DNA of 64,000 nt, from contig JAFZBK010000049.1 in the NCBI GenBank assembly GCA_017561825.1, positions 31,752 to 95,751 of the forward strand, in the 5' to 3' direction. The notes under the pieces are model-generated. The model saw only the letters and a list, made by a program, of their open reading frames with translations, made no database searches and was not told where the DNA came from. This document shows, one piece after another, positions 32,864 to 41,938 of this stretch (positions within the stretch are counted from its first letter, which is position 1; each line of letters starts with the position of its first letter). Origin of the DNA: Prevotella sp. GTDB taxonomy: Bacteria; Bacteroidota; Bacteroidia; Bacteroidales; Bacteroidaceae. Position numbers and translations under genes: made by a program.

Positions 32864-35800
32864 GAGTTTAATCTTAATTCCGGCCACAATGGAGCGACTT
32901 TGACTCAGTTGCCCCAAGTCGATACCTTGTCCGATAACATTAGATGTCATAGTGAACTCAGGATCGCTGCCGAGATACTTCGTCAGGGTGAAGACATTGT
33001 TGGCTTGTACCCAGAACTGCAGACCTTGCAGGTACTCGTTGCGGAGTGGCAGGTCGTAGCTGAGAGTCACGGTCTTCAGACGAAGATAGCTGCCGTCCTC
33101 AATCCAACGGTCGCTGAAACGAGAGTTTCCAAGCGGATCCTGGAAGGTAATCTGCGGGATGTCTGTCACCTGTCCTTCCACCTGCCAGCGGCGTAACATC
33201 GCTGTGGTCTGATTCATGAAGCGGCTACCGCTTTCCAGCTGTGAGCGCTGATAGTTATAGACATCATTGCCTAAAGAGTAGTTGAAGCGGAGATCCAATG
33301 TCAGATGCTTATAGGCCAGTGTCGTGAAGATGTTTCCGTAGAGGTCGGGATTCGGATCACCGATAATCGTACGGTCTGCCTCTGTAATCTGATGATCACC
33401 GTTGAGGTCGGCAAAGTGAATGTCACCAGCCTTGTAGTAGTTGCGGTCAATACCGTTCTCTTTGAGTACGAACAGACCAGCAGCCTCAGCCTCAGCTGTT
33501 GTGGAGAAGACGCCAAGTGACTTGTATCCGTAGAACAGGTTGGCAGCTTGTCCAATCTGGGTGCGGATGGTTGCTCCATAGATATCATTGTCGATATAGT
33601 TTACACCATCGGGCAACTGCGTAATCTCATTCTTGTAATGACCCACACTGGCTCCTACCTCCCACTGGAAGTCCTTCATGGCCAAAACCTTGACAGCTGC
33701 AGAAGCATCGAAACCAATATTCTTCAGCTTACCATCGTTGGTCCAGTTCTGATCCAGACCGCTGAGGAAGCCCAATGACTGACGGGTAAGCAGGTTGTCG
33801 GTGGTTGAGCGGAAGCCGTTCAGACCGATGCTCAATCGGTTGTTGAAGAGACTGGACTCAAGACCGACATTGATACGACGGGTTGTCTCCCACTGGATCT
33901 TGGTGTTACCAATGCCTTCGAAACTGATTCCTGCAATGGTGTTGAGGAACTGCGAAGCACTGAAGAAGCTGCGGGCAGCATAATAGTCAATATCATCATT
34001 ACCGCTGACATCGAAACCAGCAGACAGTTTCAAGAAGTTGACGGCCTTCACTTTTGCCATCCACGGCTCGTTGCTGATCAACCAAGCGGCCTGTATGCCC
34101 GGGAAGATACCCCAAGGAGCGTCGAAGACGCGGATGTCACCACCATCACGACCAAAACGGGATGAACCCTCAACCGTGAGGTTTGCCTGCAGGAAGTAGC
34201 GGCCCAGATAATCGTATTCAGCCTGTGCGTACCAAGCCAGCGAGTTCCAGTTGTCACTGGTACCGAAGTCGTTGGTATTGGTAAGACTTGACTTCAGGAA
34301 CGGCTGCTTGTCATTACCTGTATTGTAACCAAGTAGAGAAGTCATGGAATAGCTCTCCCAGTTGATGCGAGCACCACCAAAGACATGGATGAAGTGTGCA
34401 TTATAGCGGTTCTGCCAGTCCAGGCGGGTATCGCTCAATACGGAGTTCTGCTTCGAAGCCAGTGAGCGCACCTCGTTGTCACGATAGTCGCCGATACTGC
34501 TTACGTAGTACGAAGGTGTACCGTTGACAGGAATGTAGAATGCCTCGTTCGTGTTCACCAGGTTGTAGCTGAAGTGCTCAGAGAGGGTGAGGTTACGTGT
34601 AAGGCGGAACTTCGGCGTAACGGTCAGGTTCAGCATGGAGTTCTCCAAACGGTTCTTGTTCTCAGCCTCTGAATACTCATTAATGGCTGCTGGGTTACCC
34701 AACTTCCAGTTGTAGTTCTTGTAGTTGGCCAGCGCCTCTGAGAGATACGACTCTTGTTCGATGTCGTAGTGGTTGTCAGACAAACGTCCCATACCGTAGC
34801 TGTAAGGACTCATGAACGGGCTCTTTATATAAGCGAGGAATCCAGGCGCTGTAGGCGTACCCTCATCGTAGCTGGCAGGTGCGCCATCGTTACGGATATC
34901 ACGGGTGATATTACCGAATGAAGCATCGAAGCGGATATTGAAACGGTCGCTCAACGTGATATCAGTATTGAAACGGATATTCAGTCGGCCCATGTCATTA
35001 TACTTCAATGTGCTCTGCTGGTTGACGTAACCTACTGAGAGGTTATAGTTAGCCACAGCATCACCACCTTCGATATTAATTCCGTAGTTCTGGGTCATGG
35101 CCGTACGATACACATAGTCCTTCCAGTCTGTATTCTGGTGGTACTGTGTGTAATAGTAGTAGTCAGGATCCTCTTTCAGGAACTTGAATGTACGGTTGCG
35201 CGTATTGGTGGTCTTCAGCAACTCAGAGGTGTAGCTTCTGTACTGCTCGGCATCCATCACGGAGATGAACTTCGGCTCGAGGGTTACACCGGCAGAGATG
35301 TTGGCCGTAATACGGGTAGCCATCGACTTGCTACGGTGTGTCTGAATCAGGATGACACCGTTAGCACCCTTGGCACCATACAAGGCTGTACCGTTTCTGA
35401 TCACGGTCACCTTTTCGATGTCCGACGGGTTGATGGTCGAGAGGATGTCGTTGAAGAAACCCTCGTGGAGCATGGTACGTCCGTACTGCTGGTCGATGAT
35501 GACATCGTCAACCACCACCAGTGGTTGTGCATTGACATTAAGTGAGTTGAGACCTTGTACGAACATCACATTACCAACACCGGGTGTACCGTTGCGGCTG
35601 ATGCTATAGACCTGAGCGCCCAGGTGCTTCTGTACTTCGTCCTTGATGTTCACCGAATTGGTATAGGTGAAGTCATCGGTAGAATAGTCATTGCGAACAT
35701 TAATCTCTTTCCCGTACTCCTTGGAGAAGGTTTGGGGGTAGAGCTTAACCTCCTGCTGCTGTTCAGTGTCCTGCAGACCCAAACGTACAGGGTTGAAGTC

Positions 35801-36112
35801 GGGCATGCTGATATACACCGAAGTCGTGAATGTTGGTACATCCAGTTTGAAGGTACCGTTTTCTTCGGTCAGGGTACTGTAGCCTTCCACATTGTCTGCG
35901 CTGACAATGGAACCGGATACAGGCTGTCCTGTGGTGGCACTGACCACACGACCGCGAATCACTCGTGTGGGGTACTGCTTATGCTTCGGTTGCAACTTAC
36001 GTGCAAGGATGGAGATAACGTCTTCGTTTCCTGTTGCATCCTCTTCCTGTGCAGCCAAGCTAACAGGAAAGGCCATCAGTAGTGTAAGTCCAAATAATAT
36101 ATATTTCTTCAT
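32861..36112 (-). CDS. SusC/RagA TonB-dependent transporter, fasciclin operon copy 2
   Basis: Protein of 1083 aa with a signal peptide (MAFPVSLAAQ). A CarboxypepD_reg-like domain occupies about 48-125 (RVIRGRVVSATTGQPVSGSIVSADN), the plug about 150-265 (PLVVVDDVIID, NPSDIEKVTVIRNGTALYGAKGANGVILI), and the barrel extends to the C-terminal NNVFTLTKYLGSDPEF...SRSIVAGIKIKL. The N-terminal region before the plug is somewhat diverged from classical SusC and I see no clear TonB box. It should form the outer-membrane channel for the SusD encoded next, with two fasciclin lipoproteins encoded just upstream. Confidence 0.95.
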   Translation of the reverse strand: MKKYILFGLTLLMAFPVSLAAQEEDATGNEDVISILARKLQPKHKQYPTRVIRGRVVSATTGQPVSGSIVSADNVEGYSTLTEENGTFKLDVPTFTTSVYISMPDFNPVRLGLQDTEQQQEVKLYPQTFSKEYGKEINVRNDYSTDDFTYTNSVNIKDEVQKHLGAQVYSISRNGTPGVGNVMFVQGLNSLNVNAQPLVVVDDVIIDQQYGRTMLHEGFFNDILSTINPSDIEKVTVIRNGTALYGAKGANGVILIQTHRSKSMATRITANISAGVTLEPKFISVMDAEQYRSYTSELLKTTNTRNRTFKFLKEDPDYYYYTQYHQNTDWKDYVYRTAMTQNYGINIEGGDAVANYNLSVGYVNQQSTLKYNDMGRLNIRFNTDITLSDRFNIRFDASFGNITRDIRNDGAPASYDEGTPTAPGFLAYIKSPFMSPYSYGMGRLSDNHYDIEQESYLSEALANYKNYNWKLGNPAAINEYSEAENKNRLENSMLNLTVTPKFRLTRNLTLSEHFSYNLVNTNEAFYIPVNGTPSYYVSSIGDYRDNEVRSLASKQNSVLSDTRLDWQNRYNAHFIHVFGGARINWESYSMTSLLGYNTGNDKQPFLKSSLTNTNDFGTSDNWNSLAWYAQAEYDYLGRYFLQANLTVEGSSRFGRDGGDIRVFDAPWGIFPGIQAAWLISNEPWMAKVKAVNFLKLSAGFDVSGNDDIDYYAARSFFSASQFLNTIAGISFEGIGNTKIQWETTRRINVGLESSLFNNRLSIGLNGFRSTTDNLLTRQSLGFLSGLDQNWTNDGKLKNIGFDASAAVKVLAMKDFQWEVGASVGHYKNEITQLPDGVNYIDNDIYGATIRTQIGQAANLFYGYKSLGVFSTTAEAEAAGLFVLKENGIDRNYYKAGDIHFADLNGDHQITEADRTIIGDPNPDLYGNIFTTLAYKHLTLDLRFNYSLGNDVYNYQRSQLESGSRFMNQTTAMLRRWQVEGQVTDIPQITFQDPLGNSRFSDRWIEDGSYLRLKTVTLSYDLPLRNEYLQGLQFWVQANNVFTLTKYLGSDPEFTMTSNVIGQGIDLGQLSQSRSIVAGIKIKL

Positions 36113-36143
36113 AACTTAACTGTTCTTTATTCATTACTAATTA

Positions 36144-37955
36144 TTAGTACTTCAGCCATTGGAAGATGTCTCCGTCACCATGTGGCGCAATTTCGAATCG
36201 TTCCTCGTTGACATTCGAGATGCCGTGAGGTACTAGCATGACACAGTCGATTCGCATAGTACGCGTGTATTTCTTGGAGCGAATCTCAGGACTTGACACT
36301 TTGGTTGTAACATCAAGTGTAATCTGTGGTACGCTCTCACTCAGACCCCAAGTGGCTGTCGGGAACTTGAAGTCTTCTGCTAAGAGGATGTAATCCACTA
36401 CATTTGGATTGGTTTCTACACCCGACTGGAGAACCTCTGACTCTGTTTCGCCTTCCTGGTTATGATAGTTGATGGTACAGGTCAGCTTGGTAGGAATACG
36501 CTCCTCTTCAGTTGCATTGCTGTCGTTGGCCAAGGCAGGAGCCGTAACCAGATAGATGTCATAGCCGATGTTGGACAGAACAGAGCGGAGGTTGAACGTA
36601 ACAGTATGGTTCTGTGTTGTCTGCATCTGCTTGAACTCTACGAATTCATTGCTCCATACCTTTCCATAGAAGCGGTTGTTGTTCAGAACTTCTCGGATAA
36701 TGGGGTCGATGGTCGGCTCCATTTCACCGGTGGTGCTGTTTTCCTTCTTACTTACCTCCTTGATGTTACTTGTTTCTTCTGCCTCGTAGATTCTCCACTG
36801 GTGGAATGTGTTCAGCTTGTTGATCTTCCAGTCATCACTCTTCATGACCACACCGTTCGAGCACTCCACATTGTCTGTGCCCGTGAAGATGCCTGTTGCA
36901 GAGTATGGCTTTTGGGTGTTGGTAGCCGACTTGCCTCCAAACTGGTAATAATGAAGATTATTGTTACCCCAGTAGCTGTAACGATAAGTGTATCTCTCTG
37001 CGGCACTGGTTGACAAGGCGGAGTCCGTGAGATGGGCATCCGGGTTTAGCGTACGACTGAAGTTAGCACCAAGGACAATGGCGATACGTGGCATGGTGTA
37101 AACCATTGAGTCACGGAAAGCAACATTGTTGTCGTAGTTGAAATAGGGTTCGTATTCTTCAATCAGTTTCTTCCACTCCTTGTTGGTAGGTGCAACCATC
37201 CAGTAGGTACTGTCCTCGTCATTCGTATAAGCCCAGAGCATATCCCAAAGGTCGTTCTGCTGAACGAATACGGAGTCGAGATACACGGTCTTACCATTCT
37301 CCAGACCGCCGGGAACGCTTCGCTCCGGATAAAACTCCTTGCGGTAGAAACGGGAATTATAGAAGAAGCTTGCTACACTGTCAAGGTCGGCATCTTTACG
37401 AAGGTATTCGAATACCGTGGGGAAGTAATGGGCTTTCCCCTGAATGGTAAACAGAACACCGTTGTTATAGTGTCCGTTGGTTGACAGAATAGGACTGTTG
37501 CAGAAACTGCTTGTAGTGAGAACAGTCTTCTTTCCATTCATCAAGGTCAGGGAGTCACTGCACGATTCCGCAATGGAATGGTTATACAATGCGATGTGGT
37601 TCTGGATGAACTCCTTGATAACGGTATTGTCATCCTCATTCACCTTGCCTTTCTCAGCGTTATAAGCGGCGATTAACTCGTCGGCCTCCTGGGCAGAGAA
37701 ATTGTCATTGGTGGGTGCAAAGACCGTAAACACCTGACTGCTGTTCAATGCTTTGTCGTAGCCGCAGGCCTGTACAACCTTGGCGAAGTTGCTCAGGTTG
37801 CTATTCTGTGAAATGGCCTGCCAGAGAGAGGCATCGTTCATGCCTTCCCCTTTCCTGTCATAGTGGTCATCCCACGTGTCAGTACAGGCCGCGAAGGTGA
37901 GGACTGCCAACGCAAGTCCTAACACCTTTTTATATATATTATATCTTTTCATCAT
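36144..37955 (-). CDS. Fasciclin-domain lipoprotein, third in operon
   Basis: Protein of about 603 aa from ATG 37955 (or 37952); an in-frame TTG lies in the repeat upstream. It has a lipoprotein signal (AVLTFAAC). One clear fasciclin domain covers residues 45-180 (LSNFAKVVQACGYDKALNSSQVFTVFAPTNDNF, then NHIALYNHSI). A second, degenerate one follows (residues 205-290, YWMVAPTNKEW), then a beta-rich C-terminus ending WLKY. Fasciclin domains mediate adhesion or protein contacts. The operon position suggests an accessory surface subunit of the adjacent SusCD. Confidence 0.88.
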   Translation of the reverse strand: MMKRYNIYKKVLGLALAVLTFAACTDTWDDHYDRKGEGMNDASLWQAISQNSNLSNFAKVVQACGYDKALNSSQVFTVFAPTNDNFSAQEADELIAAYNAEKGKVNEDDNTVIKEFIQNHIALYNHSIAESCSDSLTLMNGKKTVLTTSSFCNSPILSTNGHYNNGVLFTIQGKAHYFPTVFEYLRKDADLDSVASFFYNSRFYRKEFYPERSVPGGLENGKTVYLDSVFVQQNDLWDMLWAYTNDEDSTYWMVAPTNKEWKKLIEEYEPYFNYDNNVAFRDSMVYTMPRIAIVLGANFSRTLNPDAHLTDSALSTSAAERYTYRYSYWGNNNLHYYQFGGKSATNTQKPYSATGIFTGTDNVECSNGVVMKSDDWKINKLNTFHQWRIYEAEETSNIKEVSKKENSTTGEMEPTIDPIIREVLNNNRFYGKVWSNEFVEFKQMQTTQNHTVTFNLRSVLSNIGYDIYLVTAPALANDSNATEEERIPTKLTCTINYHNQEGETESEVLQSGVETNPNVVDYILLAEDFKFPTATWGLSESVPQITLDVTTKVSSPEIRSKKYTRTMRIDCVMLVPHGISNVNEERFEIAPHGDGDIFQWLKY

Positions 37956-37957
37956 TG

Positions 37958-38006
37958 TCAATTGTCAATTGTCAATTTTCAATTTTCAATTCTCAATTCT
38001 CAATTG
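37958..38006. repeat. 7-bp-periodic TCAATTN array, seven units
   Basis: TCAATT at 37958, 37965, 37972, 37979, 37986, 37993 and 38000, with no slip in register. It is the longest example, filling the 52-bp gap between two fasciclin genes. Confidence 0.96.
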
Positions 38007-38007
38007 T

Positions 38008-40095
38008 TTAGAGGTCATCCTCCATCTCGCCGTCACCGTCAGCACCATAAACACTCTTTGGCACCAGTTCGATAAAGTCGAGCGCGAACTCGTTCTCGCG
38101 TCCTCCCTTACCGTCGGAAGCCACCCTGATTCTTATGTAGTGGTCCTGGTTGCAGTCAAGGAACGACTGGCTGATAATTTTACGCTGACCGATTGCCGCT
38201 ACGATATTATAACCCTTGCTGCCACTGCCCGCGCTGTTATAATAGAAGGAGCGCGGATGGGGATAGACACCGAGGTTCTTCAGCGACTTGTAATATTCGG
38301 CTTTCTCCTCAGCACTCAAGGCATCGTAATCATCAATATTACTGATGAAGTCATCGCCGATATAGTAGTCCGAGTCCAAATCCTTGGTCATGTCAAGGGG
38401 AATACCTTGAGGTACACCGTCAACGTAAATCTGGGCGACGCCACGCGTTGTCTGTGAAGTGTAGCCAAGGCGCACCTGCCATTCTCCGTCGAACGGAATA
38501 GGCGGAAGGCGGAAGGTAAAGTCAAAGTTTCCATAGAGGTCAAACTCATCCCACATGTAGATGTTATACATCGAGACGGGTCTTCTCCACAAGAATTTGC
38601 AGTTGGTGAACGATACACCGTCGAGATAACCTTCAGGGAAGCACCAGTTTCGACCATACTTCTCTTCAACAGCATCAGCTTGCGTAGGGTCACCTAAGAT
38701 GCGCAGACCGTTAGTGATAAATTCGGGGAAGACGGTGTTGAAGTCCATACGGATACGCTGATTATGGATCTTATCCCGCACATCCTTGGTGAAGGCTACG
38801 ATGTCATCGACATAGTAGTAGTGGCCGTTGATGCCATCGTGCTTATATTCATCATCAACTGGCTCAATGCGCTGTCCCAGGAAGTTGAACTTCGCATCGT
38901 TACGACGGTTGATATAGCGCTGGCCTCTCTTACAGCCACCTAAGTATTTGCTGACAGTCACCTTATCCACCTTGAGCATTCTGTGGGGCAGGAGGGTGTA
39001 GTGCCAGTCACAAGGATTGACTTTAGTTTCATCAATACCGATGGCGCCATCAAATCCTGTCAATCCCTGCACATTGGCAACCTCTTGTGGAGTGAGGTCA
39101 TCGGCACCGGCAGCAATCATATTCAGAATGTGATACTGGACAAAGCGACGCAGGGGGTTGACACTGTCTGTTAGGTTCTCGAAGCTATGTCCGGGCGCAT
39201 TGACGTCATTAGGATAGACCTCATCATAGATGGAGCAGGCCAAGTCATACAGCGCATGGAGGTCACCCTTCTGTATGCCGTATTTCGACTCTAACAATTC
39301 GTCTGGTTCAATGAAGAACGTGTAGCCGTATTTCTTGGTGTCAGGAGCCTCATACTTCTTCTTCTGTTGTTCATATCCGCCTGAGGCAGTGTAATATGGC
39401 TCGTAATCCTTCGGATTGTAGTTCTCATCTTCAACCTTCATCACGTCATTGATGACACCTGTAGCCATCAGCGCACTGTAGAAGGTGCTGATCTTGGGGT
39501 TCTCGCGCATCAGGTCGGTGATATAGCTGTTCGACTTCTCAATCACCATGTCGATGGGTTGCATGATACCGTTCTCCACCGAGTCGTCCTTCAATTCGAA
39601 TATGATCTTGGCCAGTCCTTCCAGCACGATGACGGCATTGCTGTCGTTGTCGAAACCGGGTTCGGTTGCCAAATAGCGGTTCAACATGTTCACCGTTGGC
39701 ATTTTATGTCCGACCATGTCATAAGTCGTGTACATATACGACACCAGGTGTGTACGGGCAATGGTGTCACAGTCGGCATCGCTCAACTGAGATACACTGC
39801 TGAGGCCACGTCCCTGCAGGTACTTGTCAACAGCATCGTTGGATGGAGCGAAGCAGGTATAGTGACCATAGGTAGCGAGGAGGTCCATCAGTCCGGCTCT
39901 TTCCACAATCTCTGTGAATTCGCTGTACTGAGGACGGCTCTTCAGGTATTCGCTCATCATCTCACCCGTGAAGGTATAGAAGTATTCGCTGTCAGGCTCG
40001 TCTGAGCAGCTGGTCAGCAACAGCGTATTGAGAGGAGTCATCATGGCGAAGAGCAGTCCTCCCAAAATCCCTTTGAATATATTTTTACGTCTCAT
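38008..40095 (-). CDS. Fasciclin-domain lipoprotein, second in operon
   Basis: Protein of 695 aa with a lipoprotein signal (LNTLLLTSC). The N-terminal fasciclin domain (YSEFTEIVERAGLMDLLATYGHYTCFAPSNDAVDKYL) spans roughly residues 50-190. A second, more divergent region follows. The C-terminal portion of about 230 residues resembles a discoidin/jelly-roll fold (FDFTFRLPPIPFDGEWQVRLGYTSQTTRGVAQIYVDGVPQG, DHYIRIRVAS). The end is unusually acidic (DGDGEMEDDL). Probably a surface accessory protein of the SusCD pair encoded upstream. Confidence 0.88.
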   Translation of the reverse strand: MRRKNIFKGILGGLLFAMMTPLNTLLLTSCSDEPDSEYFYTFTGEMMSEYLKSRPQYSEFTEIVERAGLMDLLATYGHYTCFAPSNDAVDKYLQGRGLSSVSQLSDADCDTIARTHLVSYMYTTYDMVGHKMPTVNMLNRYLATEPGFDNDSNAVIVLEGLAKIIFELKDDSVENGIMQPIDMVIEKSNSYITDLMRENPKISTFYSALMATGVINDVMKVEDENYNPKDYEPYYTASGGYEQQKKKYEAPDTKKYGYTFFIEPDELLESKYGIQKGDLHALYDLACSIYDEVYPNDVNAPGHSFENLTDSVNPLRRFVQYHILNMIAAGADDLTPQEVANVQGLTGFDGAIGIDETKVNPCDWHYTLLPHRMLKVDKVTVSKYLGGCKRGQRYINRRNDAKFNFLGQRIEPVDDEYKHDGINGHYYYVDDIVAFTKDVRDKIHNQRIRMDFNTVFPEFITNGLRILGDPTQADAVEEKYGRNWCFPEGYLDGVSFTNCKFLWRRPVSMYNIYMWDEFDLYGNFDFTFRLPPIPFDGEWQVRLGYTSQTTRGVAQIYVDGVPQGIPLDMTKDLDSDYYIGDDFISNIDDYDALSAEEKAEYYKSLKNLGVYPHPRSFYYNSAGSGSKGYNIVAAIGQRKIISQSFLDCNQDHYIRIRVASDGKGGRENEFALDFIELVPKSVYGADGDGEMEDDL

Positions 40096-40100
40096 ATCTT

Positions 40101-40128
40101 TTCACTTTTCTTTTTTCACTTTTCACTT
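40101..40128. repeat. 7-bp-periodic TTCACTT array in the SusD-fasciclin gap
   Basis: TTCAC at 40101, 40115 and 40122, with a degenerate unit at 40108. It fills the 27-bp gap and follows the same 7-bp rule with a different unit. Confidence 0.85.
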
Positions 40129-41904
40129 CTTCGTCGTCTTTTGGTAACTCTCGTCTTCGCCACTGCTGAAGGCAGGGTTCTGTATCAGATTCAGGTTAAC
40201 CTTCATCTCGTCGAGGTTATATGGCCAATAGATAGCATCCATCTTTGCCAGATGGTTACCAATCAGTCCTGCACCAGTCGTTGCTTTCTGCAAGGCGGCA
40301 GAGGCCAATGTCTGGGTGTTACCATTACGCTGTGAGAGGCGAACGAGATCGAACCACCGCTTGCCCTCGAACATCAGTTCGCGCTGGCGTTCCTGGAGTA
40401 CCAATGCCTCCATGTCGCCCTTGGTGGTATAGTCGCTTCTGCGGAGCGTGTCATTGAGTATGGTCTGACAGAGGGAACGCTTGTTAATAGCATTGACAAG
40501 TGTAAACGCTCTGTCCAAAAGAGACTTGTTGTATTCGCTACTTTCCGAATCAGTACCTTCACGCATCATCTGTGCCAGGGCTTCAGCCTTGAGCAACATG
40601 ATGTCCGTCAGACGATAGATGATCCAGTTGGAACCATTCTGGTTCTGAGAATACTTTGAACCGTAGGATGCTTCCGGAGAACCAGAAGCGACACTGATAT
40701 CAATCGTACTCGTTGTGTACTTATTGATGGCTTTGTCGCCGCTGCTTCCTCTATATAAGCAATTGGTATAGATACGGGAGTCGAGTTTCTTGTTCTTGTC
40801 AGCATATACCTTGCGTTCCGGTCCTGTAGCCTCTATCTGAGAATAGATATAGTCAGAGGGGGCAACCAGACCGACGGTCGAGTTGGAGTTGCCATAGAAG
40901 GAGTTAACGGCTGCATTAGCCGACATACCTTCACCTTCCGGGTTGTCGGAGAACACTAACTGGAAGATGATCTCCTGGTTGACAAGATCTGTATAGTTTC
41001 TGTCCCTACCGAACAAAACGGTATAGGCATCACCGAAATAGTTGGCTGATGTGGAATTGCTGACCAGTGGGAAACCGTTGAAACGTTCAATGTCTTCATC
41101 GTTTGACATGGAACTGGTGGTACGCTTCTGACGGTTCTCCTCATAGATAGCTTTCTTTGAGTCGATCACCATGTCGGCATAGCGCACACAGTTCTGATAG
41201 TCCTTCTTCCAGAGGTAGAGTTCGCAGAGCAGGGCGCGGATGGCATCCTGCGTGATACGACCAGTCTGGTACAATTCCTTGGTAATCGGATAGCGTTTCA
41301 CAGCATAGTTCTGAACACCTTCCAGATCGTAGATCAGTGAGTCGAGCACGTCATTGAACTTCGTGGCGGGCAGATCCATTTCCTGGTCATCATCGGTGAA
41401 GGCCTCTCTTGAGAAAGGCACATCACGGAAGGCGCGGATCAGATAGAAATAGCAGAGGCTGCGTATAGCCACCATCTCGGCGATGTTGGCCTGCAGCTCA
41501 CTTTCCGTATAGGCGGGGTCATCGGCGGCCACGCCAGGAGCGTACTTGATTACGGTATTGCACCGGTTAATAACAGAATAGAAATCACTCCATTTGGTGT
41601 AACTATTCTTGGCATCGATATTCTCCTTCAGGATTTTCTCGAGGCTTCCGTCAGAGCTGACGTTACTGCCCGGACCGATATTATCGCTTCGGAACTCACC
41701 CCAAACCATCATGCGTTTGATAGCTCCTTCCGACTGCAAGCCTGAGTAGCAACCTGCAATGATGGCATCCACGTCGGCTTTCTCATTCCAGAATTTCTCC
41801 AGGATAATCTCATTCTGAGGTTCAATCTCCAAGAAATCAGAACAAGATGTCAGACTGCCCATCACACAGATGGCGAAAATGATTTTATATATCTTGGTAA
41901 TCAT
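40123..41904 (-). CDS. SusD/RagB family lipoprotein, fasciclin operon copy 1
   Basis: Protein of 593 aa with a lipoprotein signal (VMGSLTSC). It has SusD motifs FLEIEPQNEIILEKFWNEKADVDAIIAGCYSGL, the TPR-type MVAIRSLCYFYLIRAFRDVPF, and near the C-terminus LVLQERQRELMFEGKRWFDLVRL and YWPYNLDEM. It should cap the SusC encoded immediately upstream (34-bp gap made of 7-bp repeats). Confidence 0.95.
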   Translation of the reverse strand: MITKIYKIIFAICVMGSLTSCSDFLEIEPQNEIILEKFWNEKADVDAIIAGCYSGLQSEGAIKRMMVWGEFRSDNIGPGSNVSSDGSLEKILKENIDAKNSYTKWSDFYSVINRCNTVIKYAPGVAADDPAYTESELQANIAEMVAIRSLCYFYLIRAFRDVPFSREAFTDDDQEMDLPATKFNDVLDSLIYDLEGVQNYAVKRYPITKELYQTGRITQDAIRALLCELYLWKKDYQNCVRYADMVIDSKKAIYEENRQKRTTSSMSNDEDIERFNGFPLVSNSTSANYFGDAYTVLFGRDRNYTDLVNQEIIFQLVFSDNPEGEGMSANAAVNSFYGNSNSTVGLVAPSDYIYSQIEATGPERKVYADKNKKLDSRIYTNCLYRGSSGDKAINKYTTSTIDISVASGSPEASYGSKYSQNQNGSNWIIYRLTDIMLLKAEALAQMMREGTDSESSEYNKSLLDRAFTLVNAINKRSLCQTILNDTLRRSDYTTKGDMEALVLQERQRELMFEGKRWFDLVRLSQRNGNTQTLASAALQKATTGAGLIGNHLAKMDAIYWPYNLDEMKVNLNLIQNPAFSSGEDESYQKTTKK

Positions 41905-41908
41905 AATT

Positions 41909-41936
41909 CTTAATGCTTAATTCTTAATTCTTCGTT
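41909..41936. repeat. 7-bp-periodic CTTAATN array in the SusC-SusD gap
   Basis: CTTAA at 41909, 41916 and 41923, with the register continuing at 41930. It lies between the SusC stop (41939) and the SusD ATG (41904). Confidence 0.92.
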
Positions 41937-41938
41937 TC

